DNA of 64,000 nucleotides from positions 1 through 64,000 of the forward strand of contig NZ_JAHQZS010000009.1 in the NCBI RefSeq assembly GCF_019061145.1. The letters run 5' to 3'. The notes under the pieces are model-generated. The model saw only the letters and a program-made list of their open reading frames with translations, did not search any database and was not told the origin of the DNA. A program made the position numbers and the translations under genes. Shown here piece by piece: positions 25,823-35,448 of this stretch (position 1 is its first letter; each line of letters begins with the position of its first letter). The DNA comes from Anianabacter salinae (GTDB lineage Bacteria > Pseudomonadota > Alphaproteobacteria > Rhodobacterales > Rhodobacteraceae).

Positions 25823-27207
25823 AGGTACAGCCCCGGCAGCGCCGTCCGCGCCCGGGGCCGCCGCAGCGCCGACAGCATCCCGTGCGGGCTCCGCCCGTAA
25901 AGGGCGCCTTGGCTCGACGGAAACAGCGCGTCGAACGCTAGGGGCGTCGTCAGCGCCTCGAGGCCCGGCACCGGATCGAAGGTCAGCCCCCGGTCCGAAA
26001 GACAGCGGAAGGTCAGGCTGCGGCATCGGTCTTGGTCCTCCTCGGACAGGGTCAGCCCGGCAGGGGCGTTCATGATGATCTCGAACCGTTCAGGCACGTC
26101 CGGCACCGCGCCGCCCGCCCTGTCCATCGCGCAGACGTAAAGCGTCGGGTCCTCGGGAAGGTGCCCCTTGGCTATGGGGCCGAATTCCCGCCGCGCATCG
26201 CCGCCGAAAAAGACGTTGTGATGATCGAGCGCGGCGCCGCGCGGCGCGGCGGCAAAGGTCCAGACGCAGGCCGACAGGCTGCGGGGGTGCGTCGCGGCCG
26301 AAGGCAGCAGTTTGCGCAAGGTGTCGCCAAGGCGGCCATTCGCCAGCGCCGCGGGATCGCCGTTGAACAGGACGGTGCCAGCGGGCAGGCGTTCACCGCT
26401 GGCCAGGTGAACGGCAGCGGTGCGCCCGTCCTGCACCTCGATCCGGGTCGCCTCGGCGCCGTAGATGAACTGTGTGCCGTTCGCTTCTGCGACCCCGGCC
26501 ATCGCGCGTGCCAGCGCGTGCATCCCGCCTTTGACCGACCACACGCCCGCCGCCTCGGCCTGCCAGATCAGCGCCAGCAGGGCAGGGGAGGCGTAGGGAG
26601 AGCCGCCGACATAGGTGGCGTAGCGCCCGAACAACTGCCGCAGGCGCGGATCGTCGAAGGCGCCGCGCAGGTAGCCTGCAAGCGTGCGGCCGGGCAGGGT
26701 GAGAGGGATCAGCGAGGGTCGCGCCATCACCTGCCACGCCAAGGCGGCCACCGAGGGCGACGCGCTTTGCATCATGGACCCGTCGAAGGCGTCGAACAGC
26801 GCGGCGGCGCGGGCCGAGAATCTGCGAAACTGCGCGGCGGCCTTCGGGCCAGCGAACGTTCCCACGGCAGCCTCGGATCGCGCCGCGTCCGCGAACAGGT
26901 CCAGCGTCGATCCGTCCGGCCACCAATGCCGGGCAAGCCGCTCCGCGCGCGTCAGCGTGACATGGTCGTCCAGCGACGCCCCAGCCGCCTCGAACACCGC
27001 CTCCAACACCGGGCGCATCGTCAAGACGGTCGGCCCGGCGTCTGCTGGCCCTGCGGCGGTCGGCACCTGCCGCATCTTGCCACCCGGCGCAGCGGCACGG
27101 TCGATGACCGTCACGTCCAGCCCGGCATGGGACAGGCGCATCGCAGCGCAAAGCCCGCCCATTCCGGCGCCGATCACCACAACCTTGTCCTGCCGCGCGT
27201 CTCCCAT
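25648..27207 (-). CDS. crtD: CrtD, methoxyneurosporene/hydroxyneurosporene desaturase
   Basis: A 519-residue FAD-dependent carotenoid desaturase: VIGAGMGGLCAAMRLSHAG at the N-terminus, then PGGKMRQ, and near the C-terminus GLYLCGGGTHPGAGVPMAALSG. It introduces the 3,4 double bond in the spheroidene pathway. The last ~30 residues (rich in T, S, P, G) run past the usual family end and are the part that overlaps crtC. ATG 27207 faces crtE across a 96-bp control region with two PpsR-type sites. Confidence 0.94.
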   Translation of the reverse strand: MGDARQDKVVVIGAGMGGLCAAMRLSHAGLDVTVIDRAAAPGGKMRQVPTAAGPADAGPTVLTMRPVLEAVFEAAGASLDDHVTLTRAERLARHWWPDGSTLDLFADAARSEAAVGTFAGPKAAAQFRRFSARAAALFDAFDGSMMQSASPSVAALAWQVMARPSLIPLTLPGRTLAGYLRGAFDDPRLRQLFGRYATYVGGSPYASPALLALIWQAEAAGVWSVKGGMHALARAMAGVAEANGTQFIYGAEATRIEVQDGRTAAVHLASGERLPAGTVLFNGDPAALANGRLGDTLRKLLPSAATHPRSLSACVWTFAAAPRGAALDHHNVFFGGDARREFGPIAKGHLPEDPTLYVCAMDRAGGAVPDVPERFEIIMNAPAGLTLSEEDQDRCRSLTFRCLSDRGLTFDPVPGLEALTTPLAFDALFPSSQGALYGRSPHGMLSALRRPRARTALPGLYLCGGGTHPGAGVPMAALSGRHAAETILTDRTFTSPSRRTAMPGGMSTGSATAGHTPSR

Positions 27208-27236
27208 GCCGGAATTGTTGACTCGGCCTGCCTGAC

Positions 27237-27254
27237 TGTCCAGTATGATTTACA
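27237..27254. promoter_or_regulatory. PpsR/CrtJ-type operator 1 of crtD/crtE
   Basis: TGTCCAGTATGATTTACA matches TGT-N12-ACA in the crtD/crtE divergent promoter region. Confidence 0.8.
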
Positions 27255-27260
27255 CATTGG

Positions 27261-27278
27261 TGTCCAAATTGCCTGACA
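27261..27278. promoter_or_regulatory. PpsR/CrtJ-type operator 2 of crtD/crtE
   Basis: TGTCCAAATTGCCTGACA matches TGT-N12-ACA and starts 24 bp after the previous site, so both lie on about the same face of the helix, as in tandem PpsR sites. Confidence 0.8.
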
Positions 27279-27303
27279 TCGCTGCCTCTGAAAGAGAGCC
27301 GAC

Positions 27304-28170
27304 ATGCCGCTGACAGCCCGGATCGAGACCGCAATGACAACGGCCATCGCGCTGGGGCAAAGCGGCGCCGCGCCCGCGAAGCTTGCCAGTGCGCTGAACT
27401 ATGCGGTCACGCCCGGCGGCGCGCGAATCCGTCCGACGATCCTTTTGTCGGTCGCAAAGGCCTGTGGCGACGACAGGCCGGAATTGTCCGATGCCGCTGC
27501 GGCGGCGCTCGAGCTGATCCACTGCGCCAGCCTCGTCCATGACGACCTGCCCTGTTTCGACGACGCCGACCTGCGCAGGGGCAAGCCGTCGCTGCACTGC
27601 GCCTATTCTGAGCCGCTGGCGGTGTTGGCTGGCGACAGCCTGATCGTGATGGCTTTCGATGTATTGGCCCGCGCCGGGTCCGCCGCACCCGACCGGGCAC
27701 TGAACCTCGTGCGCCTTCTGTCCGCCCGCACCGGGATGCCGGGTGGCATCTGCGCGGGGCAGGGGTGGGAAAGCGAATCGCAGATCGACCTGTCCGCCTA
27801 TCACCGCGCCAAGACCGGCGCGCTGTTCATGGCAGCGACCCAGATGGGCGCCGCGGCAGCGGGACAAGACCCCGAGCCCTGGGAAGACCTTGGCAACCAG
27901 ATCGGCGAGGCGTTCCAGGTCGCCGACGATCTGCGCGATGCGCTTTGCGGTACGGATGAACTTGGCAAGCCTGCCGGTCAGGATGCCGTGCACGCCCGTC
28001 CCAATGCGGTGGCGGAACTTGGCGTGAAGGGAGCGATCGCCCGCCTCGACAACATCCTTGCGGGGGCGATCTCGTCGATCCCGTCCTGCCCCGGAGAGGC
28101 GCAGCTGGCCGAGATGGTCCGCGCCTATGCCGCGCGCTTCATTCCCGCGCGCGTGCGCCAGCAAGTCTGA
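27304..28170 (+). CDS. crtE: CrtE, geranylgeranyl diphosphate synthase
   Basis: The 288-residue trans-prenyltransferase has the first aspartate-rich motif DDLPCFDDADLRRGKPS and the second, QVADDLRDA. It makes C20 GGPP, the precursor of carotenoids and of the bacteriochlorophyll tail. AGAGAG precedes the ATG. It is the first gene of the long crtEF-bchCXYZ-pufQBALMX superoperon, which starts under two PpsR-type sites. crtF starts one base after its stop. Confidence 0.95.
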   Translation: MPLTARIETAMTTAIALGQSGAAPAKLASALNYAVTPGGARIRPTILLSVAKACGDDRPELSDAAAAALELIHCASLVHDDLPCFDDADLRRGKPSLHCAYSEPLAVLAGDSLIVMAFDVLARAGSAAPDRALNLVRLLSARTGMPGGICAGQGWESESQIDLSAYHRAKTGALFMAATQMGAAAAGQDPEPWEDLGNQIGEAFQVADDLRDALCGTDELGKPAGQDAVHARPNAVAELGVKGAIARLDNILAGAISSIPSCPGEAQLAEMVRAYAARFIPARVRQQV

Positions 28171-28171
28171 C

Positions 28172-29311
28172 ATGACCGATGTCGCCCAGGGCCGCGCCCC
28201 GCGCCTGTCCCTTGGCGGGCGCATCAACCGTCTTGTCGCCTCGCGCCGCTTCCAGTCTTGGGCTGCCCGCTTTCCGCTGACCCGCCGCATCGCGCGGGCC
28301 GAGGGCGAGGCGCTGTTCGATCTTGTTGCGGGCTTCGTGCACAGCCAGGTCCTGATGGCGCTGGTCGATTTGCGCATCCTGCACCGCCTGTTGGACGCGC
28401 CCGCGCGTCCCGCCGCGCTGGCCGGTCAGGTGAATGTCGCGCCCGAAAGGCTGGCCGTGCTGATGCAGGCGGGGGCCGCGCTTGGGCTGCTGCACCTGCG
28501 CCGCGACGGACGCTATGCGCTCGCGCGGAAGGGCGCAGCGCTTTTGGGGGTGCCGGGGCTAGAGGCGATGATCCAGCATCACGCCGTGCTCTACCGCGAC
28601 CTGGCCGATCCGGTCGCCTTCCTGCGCGGCGAGACGGACACCGAACTGGCGGGGTTCTGGCCCTATGTCTTTGGTGCTGCAGCAGCTGGCGATGGCGAGA
28701 CGGCAGAGCGGTATTCGGACCTCATGGCCGACAGCCAGGCGCTGGTGGCCGAGGATACGCTCGATGCGGTGTCGCTGGCCGGAGTGCGGTCGCTGATGGA
28801 TATCGGCGGCGGCACCGGGGCGTTCCTGACGGCGGTAGGCCAGCGCTGGTGTCAGATTGATCTGACACTGTTCGACCTGCCCGCTGTCGTGCCGGGCGCC
28901 CGAGCACGCTTTGATCATGCGGGGCTGACAGACCGGACGCGGATCGTGCCGGGGTCATTCCGGGACGATCCGCTGCCAGAAGGGTCCGGCGCGATCAGCC
29001 TGATCCGTGTGCTGTATGACCACCAGGACGACACCGTGCGCGCGCTTCTTGCCTCTACGCGCAGAGCGATCGCGCCCGGTGGGCTGCTGATCGTGTCCGA
29101 ACCGATGTCGGGCGGGCAGCGCCCAGAGCGGGCCGGAGACGCCTATTTCGCGCTGTATTGCATGGCGATGCGCACCGGGACGGTCCGCTCTCAGGCGCAG
29201 ATTGCCGCCCTGTTGCAGGACGCCGGGTTCGAGCGGATCGCCACGCCGCGCCCGCGCCGCCCTTTCGTGACCAGCATCGTGACGGCCCGGGCACCTGTAA
29301 CGCTACAATGA
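28172..29311 (+). CDS. crtF: CrtF, hydroxyneurosporene O-methyltransferase
   Basis: ATG 28172 follows the crtE stop immediately (TGACATG) and gives 379 residues. A winged-helix dimerisation half precedes a SAM-binding half with the glycine-rich motif LMDIGGGTGAFL and the late AIAPGGLLIVSEPM. It methylates 1-hydroxycarotenoids to the 1-methoxy form of the spheroidene series. A PpsR-type site overlaps its stop codon, so bchC transcription begins at its end. Confidence 0.94.
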   Translation: MTDVAQGRAPRLSLGGRINRLVASRRFQSWAARFPLTRRIARAEGEALFDLVAGFVHSQVLMALVDLRILHRLLDAPARPAALAGQVNVAPERLAVLMQAGAALGLLHLRRDGRYALARKGAALLGVPGLEAMIQHHAVLYRDLADPVAFLRGETDTELAGFWPYVFGAAAAGDGETAERYSDLMADSQALVAEDTLDAVSLAGVRSLMDIGGGTGAFLTAVGQRWCQIDLTLFDLPAVVPGARARFDHAGLTDRTRIVPGSFRDDPLPEGSGAISLIRVLYDHQDDTVRALLASTRRAIAPGGLLIVSEPMSGGQRPERAGDAYFALYCMAMRTGTVRSQAQIAALLQDAGFERIATPRPRRPFVTSIVTARAPVTLQ

Positions 29312-29313
29312 CA
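29296..29313. promoter_or_regulatory. PpsR/CrtJ-type operator 1 of bchC
   Basis: TGTAACGCTACAATGACA matches TGT-N12-ACA and overlaps the crtF stop codon. Confidence 0.7.
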
Positions 29314-29321
29314 TGGATCAA

Positions 29322-29339
29322 TGTCTAGAAGCATTGACA
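29322..29339. promoter_or_regulatory. PpsR/CrtJ-type operator 2 of bchC
   Basis: TGTCTAGAAGCATTGACA matches TGT-N12-ACA. It starts 26 bp after the previous site. Its right part, TTGACA, could also serve as a -35 element. Confidence 0.82.
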
Positions 29340-29347
29340 TGCAGAAG

Positions 29348-29365
29348 TGTAAGTTTAAACTGACA
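29348..29365. promoter_or_regulatory. PpsR/CrtJ-type operator 3 of bchC
   Basis: TGTAAGTTTAAACTGACA matches TGT-N12-ACA. It again starts 26 bp after the previous one and contains the palindrome AGTTTAAACT. Confidence 0.82.
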
Positions 29366-29430
29366 CCTGCGACACACTATCGCGACTGAGTCTCCGCAGA
29401 ACGGGACCACGCATCACAGGGAGATGCGAC

Positions 29431-30372
29431 GTGCAGACCAACGCCGTCATTCTAACCGGACCCCGCGCACTGAAGGTTGATTCGCTTCAGTTGACGCCTC
29501 CCGGCGACGGCGACCTGGTGGTCGAGATCACGCATTCGGGCATTTCGACCGGCACCGAGAAACTGTTCTGGTCCGGCGCGATGCCGCCCTTCCCTGGCAT
29601 GGGCTACCCGCTTGTCCCCGGCTACGAATCGGCCGGCGAAGTGGTCGAGGCCGCACCGGGATCATCCTTCAAAGTGGGCGATCACGTCTTCGTCCCCGGA
29701 GCGAATTGCTACGACGGCGCACGCGGCCTGTTCGGCGGCGCGGCACAGCGGTTGGTGACATCCGCCGACCGCGTGGCGCGCATCGACGCAGGTATGGGCC
29801 CCGAAGGCGCGCTTCTGGCGCTGGCCGCCACGGCCCGTCACGCGATGGCCGGAATCGACAAGGCCGTGCCTGATCTGATCGTCGGCCACGGTGTTCTTGG
29901 CCGCCTGCTGGCGCGCCTGACCGTTGCCGCCGGGGCCAAGCCGCCCACCGTCTGGGAAATTGACGCCGGCCGCGCCACCGGCACGATGGGCTATGAGGTC
30001 ATTCACCCCGACGCGGACGAGCGCCGCGACTACCGGTCGATCTACGATGCCAGTGGCAACGCGGGCCTGATCGACCAGCTTGTCACCCGCATCGCCAAGG
30101 GTGGCGAGATCGTTCTGGCGGGCTTCTATACCGAGAAGCTGGCGTTCACCTTCCCGCCCGCCTTCATGAAAGAGGCGCGGTTCCGCGTCGCCGCCGAATG
30201 GACGCGCGACGACCTGACCGCGACCCGCCAACTGATCGAGGCGGGGGCGCTGTCGCTTGCCGGTCTCATCACGCACACCCGTCCCGCAGCAGACGCCGAA
30301 GCCGCCTATGCGACGGCCTTCGACGACCCCGGCTGCCTGAAAATGATACTCGACTGGAAAGGCCACGCATGA
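29431..30372 (+). CDS. bchC: BchC, bacteriochlorophyllide a dehydrogenase
   Basis: The 313-residue product is a medium-chain dehydrogenase-like protein of the BchC family ([49 protein letters not shown]). It oxidises the 3-hydroxyethyl group to the 3-acetyl group of bacteriochlorophyllide a. The start is GTG with AGGGAG 7 bp upstream. The stop overlaps the bchX ATG. The three PpsR-type sites upstream suggest its own oxygen-controlled promoter. Confidence 0.95.
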   Translation: MQTNAVILTGPRALKVDSLQLTPPGDGDLVVEITHSGISTGTEKLFWSGAMPPFPGMGYPLVPGYESAGEVVEAAPGSSFKVGDHVFVPGANCYDGARGLFGGAAQRLVTSADRVARIDAGMGPEGALLALAATARHAMAGIDKAVPDLIVGHGVLGRLLARLTVAAGAKPPTVWEIDAGRATGTMGYEVIHPDADERRDYRSIYDASGNAGLIDQLVTRIAKGGEIVLAGFYTEKLAFTFPPAFMKEARFRVAAEWTRDDLTATRQLIEAGALSLAGLITHTRPAADAEAAYATAFDDPGCLKMILDWKGHA

Positions 30373-31397
30373 CCCTCGACATTCCGAACCTCCGCTCGGA
30401 AACGAGCGAGCCGACCCTCAAGGACTTCGACCAGCGCCTGCGCGACGAAGCCAACGAGGATCTCGCGGACCTTCACACCGACGAGCCGAAGAGCAAGACA
30501 CAGATCATCGCGATCTACGGCAAAGGCGGCATCGGCAAATCCTTTACCCTCGCCAACCTCAGCCACATGATGGCCGAGCAGGGCAAGCGCGTGCTGCTGA
30601 TCGGCTGCGATCCGAAATCCGACACCACGAGCCTTCTGTTCGGCGGCAAGGCGTGCCCGACGATCATCGAAACCTCGACCAAGAAAAAGCTGGCCGGGGA
30701 AGAGGTGCAGATCGGTGACGTCTGCTTCAAGCGCGGCGGCGTCTTCGCGATGGAGCTTGGCGGGCCGGAAGTTGGGCGCGGTTGCGGCGGACGCGGCATC
30801 ATCCACGGCTTCGAGCTGCTGGAAAAGCTGGGCTTCCACGACTGGGACTTCGACTATGTCCTTCTCGATTTCCTGGGCGACGTGGTCTGCGGCGGCTTTG
30901 GCCTGCCCATTGCCCGCGACATGGCGCAAAAGGTGATCCTGGTCGCGTCGAACGATCTTCAGTCGCTTTATGTCGCCAACAACGTCTGCTCGGCGGTGGA
31001 ATACTTCCGCAAGCTGGGTGGCAACGTCGGCGTCGCAGGGCTGGTCATCAACAAGGACGACCATTCGGGCGAGGCGCAGGCCTTTGCCAAGCTCGCCGGG
31101 ATCCCGGTGCTGGCCGCCATCCCGCAGGACGATGACCTGCGCAAGAAATCCGCCAACTACCAGATCGTCGGCACGATGGAGAGCCAGTGGGGCGCGTTGT
31201 TCGCCGAGCTTGGCGATGCCGTGTCCGTCGCGCCGCCGGTGCGCCCGACGCCGCTGACCCAAGACGGTCTTCTCGACCTGTTCGACGGATCGGACACCGG
31301 CGCTGGCGTCACGCTGGAACCTGCGACCGACGCGGACATGCGCGGCAAGTATCAGACCGTCAAGGAAAGCCTGGAGGTGATCTATGACGAGGCATGA
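30369..31397 (+). CDS. bchX: BchX, chlorophyllide a reductase iron-sulfur ATPase subunit
   Basis: A NifH-like protein of 342 residues with the P-loop GKGGIGKS (about 51-58). Its cysteines suit a bridging [4Fe-4S] cluster (GRGCGGRGI and [10 protein letters not shown]). It passes electrons to BchYZ to reduce ring B of chlorophyllide, the step that commits to bacteriochlorophyll. ATG 30369 overlaps the bchC TGA. The long frame on the opposite strand here is a GC-rich shadow. Confidence 0.96.
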   Translation: MTLDIPNLRSETSEPTLKDFDQRLRDEANEDLADLHTDEPKSKTQIIAIYGKGGIGKSFTLANLSHMMAEQGKRVLLIGCDPKSDTTSLLFGGKACPTIIETSTKKKLAGEEVQIGDVCFKRGGVFAMELGGPEVGRGCGGRGIIHGFELLEKLGFHDWDFDYVLLDFLGDVVCGGFGLPIARDMAQKVILVASNDLQSLYVANNVCSAVEYFRKLGGNVGVAGLVINKDDHSGEAQAFAKLAGIPVLAAIPQDDDLRKKSANYQIVGTMESQWGALFAELGDAVSVAPPVRPTPLTQDGLLDLFDGSDTGAGVTLEPATDADMRGKYQTVKESLEVIYDEA

Positions 31398-31430
31398 GAT
31401 GACGATGTCAGAGCAAGGCCGGTGCACCGT

Positions 31431-33005
31431 ATGACCGGTGAGGTCAAATATGACACCGCCCATGAGGCTGAAGTGACGGAAGGCCGTGTGATCGAAAGTG
31501 ATGGCGCACCCGCGCCCACCGCCGGTGGCGACGGACTTGGCTGCCACGCTGGCGCTGCCGAGATGGAAGCCGCCGCGCGCAAGGCGGGCCAGTCGGGCAT
31601 CCTCGACCAGTACCGCGCCGATTATCCGCTTGGCCCCCACGACAAGCCGCAATCCATGTGCCCCGCCTTTGGCTCGCTGCGCGTCGGTCTGCGGATGCGC
31701 CGGGTGGCGACGATCCTGTCGGGGTCGGCCTGCTGCGTCTATGGCCTGTCCTTCGTGTCGCATTTCTACGGCGCGCGCCGGTCGATCGGCTACGTTCCGT
31801 TCAATTCGGAATCGCTGGTCACCGGCAAGCTGTTCGAGGACATCCGCGACGCGGTGCACGAGATCGCAGATCCCGACCGCTATGACGCGGTCGTCGTGAC
31901 GAACCTTTGCGTGCCCACTGCATCCGGCGTGCCGCTGCGGCTGCTGCCCAAGGAAATCGACGGTGTGCGGATCATCGGCATCGACGTGCCGGGCTTCGGT
32001 ATTCCGACCCACGCCGAGGCCAAGGACGTGCTGGCGGGCGCAATGCTCGACTATGCCCGCGCCGAGGCCGAGGCTGGCCCGGTTCCCGCGCCCGTTGGCG
32101 GCGTTTCCGACCGGCCCACAGTCACACTTCTGGGCGAGATGTTCCCCGCCGACCCGGTGATGATCGGGCGCATGCTCGATCCGATGGGCCTGGCCGCGGG
32201 TCCAGTCGTGCCCTGCCGCGAATGGCGCGAGCTGTATGCCGCGCTCGACTGCGGCGCGGTGGCGGCGATCCACCCCTTCTATACCGCGTCCGAGAGGGTG
32301 TTCCGCCGCGCGGGCCGTCCCGTCGTCGGCTCGGCACCTGTCGGATATGACGGCACCGCCGCCTGGCTGGCTGCCATCGGTGAGGCTTTCGGGATTTCCG
32401 CGGACGCCATCGCGGCGGCACAGAACGCCGCGCTTCCCGCGATCAAGGGCGCACTGTCCGGCGCCCGGATCGACGGGACCGTTACGATCTCGGGCTATGA
32501 GGGATCGGAACTTCTGGTCGCGCGCCTGCTGATCGAAAGCGGCGCGACGGTGCCATATGTCGGCACGGCCTGCCCCAAGACGACATCGTCCGAAGCGGAT
32601 CGCGAGTGGCTGGAGGCGCATGGCGCCAAGGTCGTCTATCGCGCCTCGCTCGAGGATGACCTGTCGGCGATGGAGGCGGTGAAGCCCGACCTGGCCATCG
32701 GCACGACGCCGGTCGTCCAGAAGGGCAAGGAGCTTGGCATTCCCTCGCTCTACTACACCAACCTGATTTCTGCGCGGCCCCTGATGGGTGTCGCGGGCGC
32801 CGGATCGGTGGCCGAGGTGGTCAATGCCGCCATCGCCAACAAGGGCCGCATGGACAAGATGCGCGCGTTTTTCGAGGGCGTCGGCCATGGCGACACCGCC
32901 GGGGTCTGGGACGGCACGCCGAACCTGCGCCCCGATTTCCGCGCGCAGCACCAGAAGAAGCTCGACAAGCAGGCGCGCGCCGCGAAAGCGGAGCAGATGA
33001 TATGA
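31431..33005 (+). CDS. bchY: BchY, chlorophyllide a reductase catalytic subunit
   Basis: The 524-residue product is a NifD/NifK-like subunit of chlorophyllide oxidoreductase. Conserved cysteines appear in [10 protein letters not shown] and [12 protein letters not shown] (cluster ligation). The ATG at 31431 is used; a GTG nine bases earlier would be too close to the AAGG at about 31415-31418. It forms a heterotetramer with BchZ. A perfect hairpin of 11-bp stem follows immediately (33009-33032). Confidence 0.95.
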   Translation: MTGEVKYDTAHEAEVTEGRVIESDGAPAPTAGGDGLGCHAGAAEMEAAARKAGQSGILDQYRADYPLGPHDKPQSMCPAFGSLRVGLRMRRVATILSGSACCVYGLSFVSHFYGARRSIGYVPFNSESLVTGKLFEDIRDAVHEIADPDRYDAVVVTNLCVPTASGVPLRLLPKEIDGVRIIGIDVPGFGIPTHAEAKDVLAGAMLDYARAEAEAGPVPAPVGGVSDRPTVTLLGEMFPADPVMIGRMLDPMGLAAGPVVPCREWRELYAALDCGAVAAIHPFYTASERVFRRAGRPVVGSAPVGYDGTAAWLAAIGEAFGISADAIAAAQNAALPAIKGALSGARIDGTVTISGYEGSELLVARLLIESGATVPYVGTACPKTTSSEADREWLEAHGAKVVYRASLEDDLSAMEAVKPDLAIGTTPVVQKGKELGIPSLYYTNLISARPLMGVAGAGSVAEVVNAAIANKGRMDKMRAFFEGVGHGDTAGVWDGTPNLRPDFRAQHQKKLDKQARAAKAEQMI

Positions 33006-33008
33006 GGA

Positions 33009-33032
33009 CGGCGAGAATACATATTCTCGCCG
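33009..33032. promoter_or_regulatory. Perfect hairpin between bchY and bchZ
   Basis: CGGCGAGAATA (33009-33019) pairs perfectly with TATTCTCGCCG (33022-33032), leaving only CA between the arms. It starts 4 bp after the bchY stop and is not followed by a U-tract. An RNA-processing or stability element in the superoperon, or a protein-binding palindrome, fits better than a terminator. Confidence 0.7.
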
Positions 33033-33114
33033 GGCGGGCGAAAGAGATTGGCGCAGCCAATCGCGTGCCCGCACCGATGCCATTCCGGGCGCGGATCGGC
33101 GGGGAGGGTTCCCC

Positions 33115-34581
33115 ATGCTGATCCAGGACCATGACCGCGCTGGCGGCTACTGGGGCGCCATCTATGCCTTCTGTGCCGTGAAGGGCCTTCAGGTCGTGAT
33201 CGACGGCCCTGTCGGCTGCGAGAACCTGCCGGTCACGTCCGTTCTGCACTACACCGACGCCCTGCCGCCGCACGAGTTGCCGATCGTCGTCACCGGGCTT
33301 GGTGAAGGCGAGATGGGTTCGGGCACCGAGGAATCGATGAAGCGGGCGTGGGACACGCTTGACCCCGCGCTGCCTGCGGTCGTCGTCACCGGCTCCATCG
33401 CCGAGATGATCGGCGGCGGCGTCACGCCGCAGGGCACCAATATCCAACGGTTCCTGCCGCGCACCATCGACGAGGACCAGTGGGAATGCGCCGACCGCGC
33501 GATGACCTGGATCTTCACCGAATTCGGGATGACCAAGGGGCGGATGCCGCCCGAGAAGAAGCGCGAGGAGGGCGCAAAGCCCCGCGTGAACATCCTTGGG
33601 CCGATGTACGGCGTGTTCAACATGCCGTCCGACCTGGCCGAGATCCGCCGCCTTGTCGAAGGCATCGGGGCCGAGATCAACATGGTGATGCCGATGGGCG
33701 CGCACCTTGCCGAGATGCGCAACCTCGTGAACGCCGACGTCAACGTCGTGATGTACCGCGAATTCGGTCGGGGCCTGTCGGAAGTGCTGGGCAAGCCGTA
33801 TCTGCAGGCGCCCTTCGGCATCGACTCGACCACGAAATTCCTGCGCACCCTGGGCGAGATGCTGGGCCTCGATCCCGAGCCGTTCATCGCCCAGGAAAAG
33901 CATTCCACGATCAAGCCGGTCTGGGATCTGTGGCGGTCCGTCACGCAGGATTTCTTCGCCACCGCCAGCTTCGGCATCGTGGCGTCAGAGACTTATGCGC
34001 GCGGTGTTCGGCATTTCCTTGAAAGCGACCTGGGCCTGCCCTGCGCCTTTGCGGTGGCCCGGATGCGCGGCAAGAAGACCGACAACGAGGAAGTGCGCGG
34101 CTTCATCCGTAACAAGCGGCCGCTCATCATCTTCGGGTCGATCAACGAAAAGATGTACCTCGCCGAGACGAAGGGCGGGCACGGCCCGCAGCCGACGTTC
34201 ATTCCGGCGGGCTTTCCGGGCGCCGCGATCCGCCGCGCCACGGGCACGCCGTTCATGGGCTACGCCGGGGCGACCTATGTGCTGCAAGAAGTCTGCAACG
34301 GCCTGTTCGACGCGCTGTTCCACATCCTGCCGCTGGGCACCGAGATGGACGCCGCCGACGCCACGCCGACCACGCTGCGCCGCGATTTCCCCTGGGACGA
34401 GGACGCCCAGGCCGAGCTCGACCGGATCGTGGCCGAACACCCCATTCTGACCCGCATTTCCGCTGCCAAGACCCTGCGCGATGCCGCCGAACGGCGCGCT
34501 CTGTCGCAGGGGGCCGAGCGGGTCGTCAAGGAAACCGTCGCGGCACTGCGCGGCGCACAGATCACTCAAGGAGGAACCTGA
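33115..34581 (+). CDS. bchZ: BchZ, chlorophyllide a reductase second catalytic subunit
   Basis: The 488-residue protein matches BchZ in length and in motifs such as [47 protein letters not shown] and [15 protein letters not shown]. It binds the substrate with BchY. GGGGAGGG precedes the ATG. The pufQ gene starts one base after its stop, and in Rhodobacter the end of bchZ carries the puf promoter, so the same may hold here. Confidence 0.96.
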   Translation: MLIQDHDRAGGYWGAIYAFCAVKGLQVVIDGPVGCENLPVTSVLHYTDALPPHELPIVVTGLGEGEMGSGTEESMKRAWDTLDPALPAVVVTGSIAEMIGGGVTPQGTNIQRFLPRTIDEDQWECADRAMTWIFTEFGMTKGRMPPEKKREEGAKPRVNILGPMYGVFNMPSDLAEIRRLVEGIGAEINMVMPMGAHLAEMRNLVNADVNVVMYREFGRGLSEVLGKPYLQAPFGIDSTTKFLRTLGEMLGLDPEPFIAQEKHSTIKPVWDLWRSVTQDFFATASFGIVASETYARGVRHFLESDLGLPCAFAVARMRGKKTDNEEVRGFIRNKRPLIIFGSINEKMYLAETKGGHGPQPTFIPAGFPGAAIRRATGTPFMGYAGATYVLQEVCNGLFDALFHILPLGTEMDAADATPTTLRRDFPWDEDAQAELDRIVAEHPILTRISAAKTLRDAAERRALSQGAERVVKETVAALRGAQITQGGT

Positions 34582-34582
34582 G

Positions 34583-34807
34583 ATGGCCGATTATACCGTG
34601 GACGCACCGTCCCAAGCCCGCCGGTCCGGCGCGCCCAAGACCGAATTCGCCGTCTACTTCGGGATCATCTTCCTGGCGACGCTGCCGCTGGCAACGCTGA
34701 CCTGGGCGCTTTCGGCGCTCAAGCAGGGCGGCTTGCCGGACAAGGGCCCGATGGCCCGCGCCTGGACCCAGGCGCGGATCATCACGCCGATGATCTTTTC
34801 GGCCTGA
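34583..34807 (+). CDS. pufQ: PufQ, assembly factor at the head of the puf operon
   Basis: The 74-residue protein has one strong membrane helix (about residues 22-44) and the family C-terminus with ARAWTQARIITPMIFSA. PufQ is needed for normal bacteriochlorophyll delivery and assembly in Rhodobacter. AAGGAGG lies 8 bp before the ATG. The last codons overlap the first copy of a 22-bp direct repeat. Confidence 0.93.
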   Translation: MADYTVDAPSQARRSGAPKTEFAVYFGIIFLATLPLATLTWALSALKQGGLPDKGPMARAWTQARIITPMIFSA

Positions 34808-34855
34808 AGGCCGGTCGTGCCTGCGGGCGCGACGATCTTCTCGGCCTGACGGCCG
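34792..34855 (+). repeat. 22-bp direct repeat, each copy a small hairpin, at the pufQ/pufB junction
   Basis: GATCTTTTCGGCCTGAAGGC(CG) at 34792-34813 recurs with two changes at 34834-34855. Each copy contains CGGCCT-n-AGGCCG-like self-complementary arms. Copy 1 includes the pufQ stop. The second looks like a duplicated end of pufQ lying in the leader of pufB. Confidence 0.7.
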
Positions 34856-34999
34856 ACAGAATTCCAGTCCCGGAATACGGGGCTGACACGAAATTCGCCT
34901 TCCCTAGCCGGGATCGCGGATTGCCTGTCCGGCATGATGCCGGGCGGGGACCCGGCCGCGGGGTTCGCGGCGTCAGTCTGGCGATCCGGAGGAGAGTTA

Positions 35000-35149
35000 A
35001 TGGCTGATAGGACTGACCTGTCTTTTACAGGTCTTACCGACGAGCAGGCACAGGAACTGCACTCGGTTTACATGAGCGGGCTCTGGCTTTTCACAGCCAT
35101 TGCCATCGTGGCTCATATCGCGACGTACATCTGGCGTCCGTGGTTCTGA
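35000..35149 (+). CDS. pufB: PufB, LH1 antenna beta polypeptide
   Basis: The 49-residue product (start ATG 35000 after CGGAGGAGAG) has the LH1 beta pattern. A polar N-terminus ([18 protein letters not shown]) comes first, then one membrane helix with the bacteriochlorophyll-binding histidine in [14 protein letters not shown] at the C-terminal end. It pairs with PufA in the ring around the reaction centre. No LH2 (puc) gene is in the window. Confidence 0.96.
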   Translation: MADRTDLSFTGLTDEQAQELHSVYMSGLWLFTAIAIVAHIATYIWRPWF

Positions 35150-35162
35150 GGGGGATTGAAGC

Positions 35163-35324
35163 ATGAGCAAGTTCTACAAGATCTGGCTGATCTTTGATCC
35201 GCGTCGCGTTTTCGTGGCGCAAGGGGTTTTCCTCTTTCTTCTGGCCGCGATGATCCATCTCGTCGTGCTTTCGAACGGGATCAACTGGTTCCAGACCGCT
35301 GCCGAACGCGCAGCGGGCATGTGA
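35163..35324 (+). CDS. pufA: PufA, LH1 antenna alpha polypeptide
   Basis: ATG 35163 opens a 53-residue product, [20 protein letters not shown] at the start, one membrane helix with the ligand histidine in [10 protein letters not shown], and a short C-terminus. It is the partner of PufB, 13 bp downstream of it. A strong stem-loop follows before pufL, which fits the known excess of antenna over reaction-centre mRNA. Confidence 0.96.
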   Translation: MSKFYKIWLIFDPRRVFVAQGVFLFLLAAMIHLVVLSNGINWFQTAAERAAGM

Positions 35325-35354
35325 TCAGAGCCCTTCGATGGCAAGAAACAGTCG

Positions 35355-35375
35355 CGGGCGGGTTCGCCCCGCCCG
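35355..35375 (+). promoter_or_regulatory. pufA-pufL intercistronic stem-loop
   Basis: CGGGCGGG (35355-35362) pairs with CCCGCCCG (35368-35375) around a 5-base loop, 30 bp after the pufA stop. In Rhodobacter a hairpin at this place protects the pufBA segment from 3'-5' decay; the same role is inferred. Confidence 0.82.
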
Positions 35376-35448
35376 TGACAATCCCAAAGGATGAACGAAG
35401 GCCCCGGGTGTGACGCCCCAAGCGCCTCCAACAAGCGGAGAGGGAAGC

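Noticed and set aside
29322-29339. TTGACA at 29334 as a plain sigma-70 -35 box for bchC
   Set aside because: Possible, but no convincing -10 at 16-18 bp spacing was found; the PpsR-type reading explains the whole 18-bp element.
30306-33116. 936-codon open frame on the minus strand opposite bchX/bchY
   Set aside because: It is the mirror of two certain genes in GC-rich DNA, is rich in R, H, A and G, and shows no domain. Similar shadows lie opposite pufLM (35281-37506) and dxs (37355-39622).
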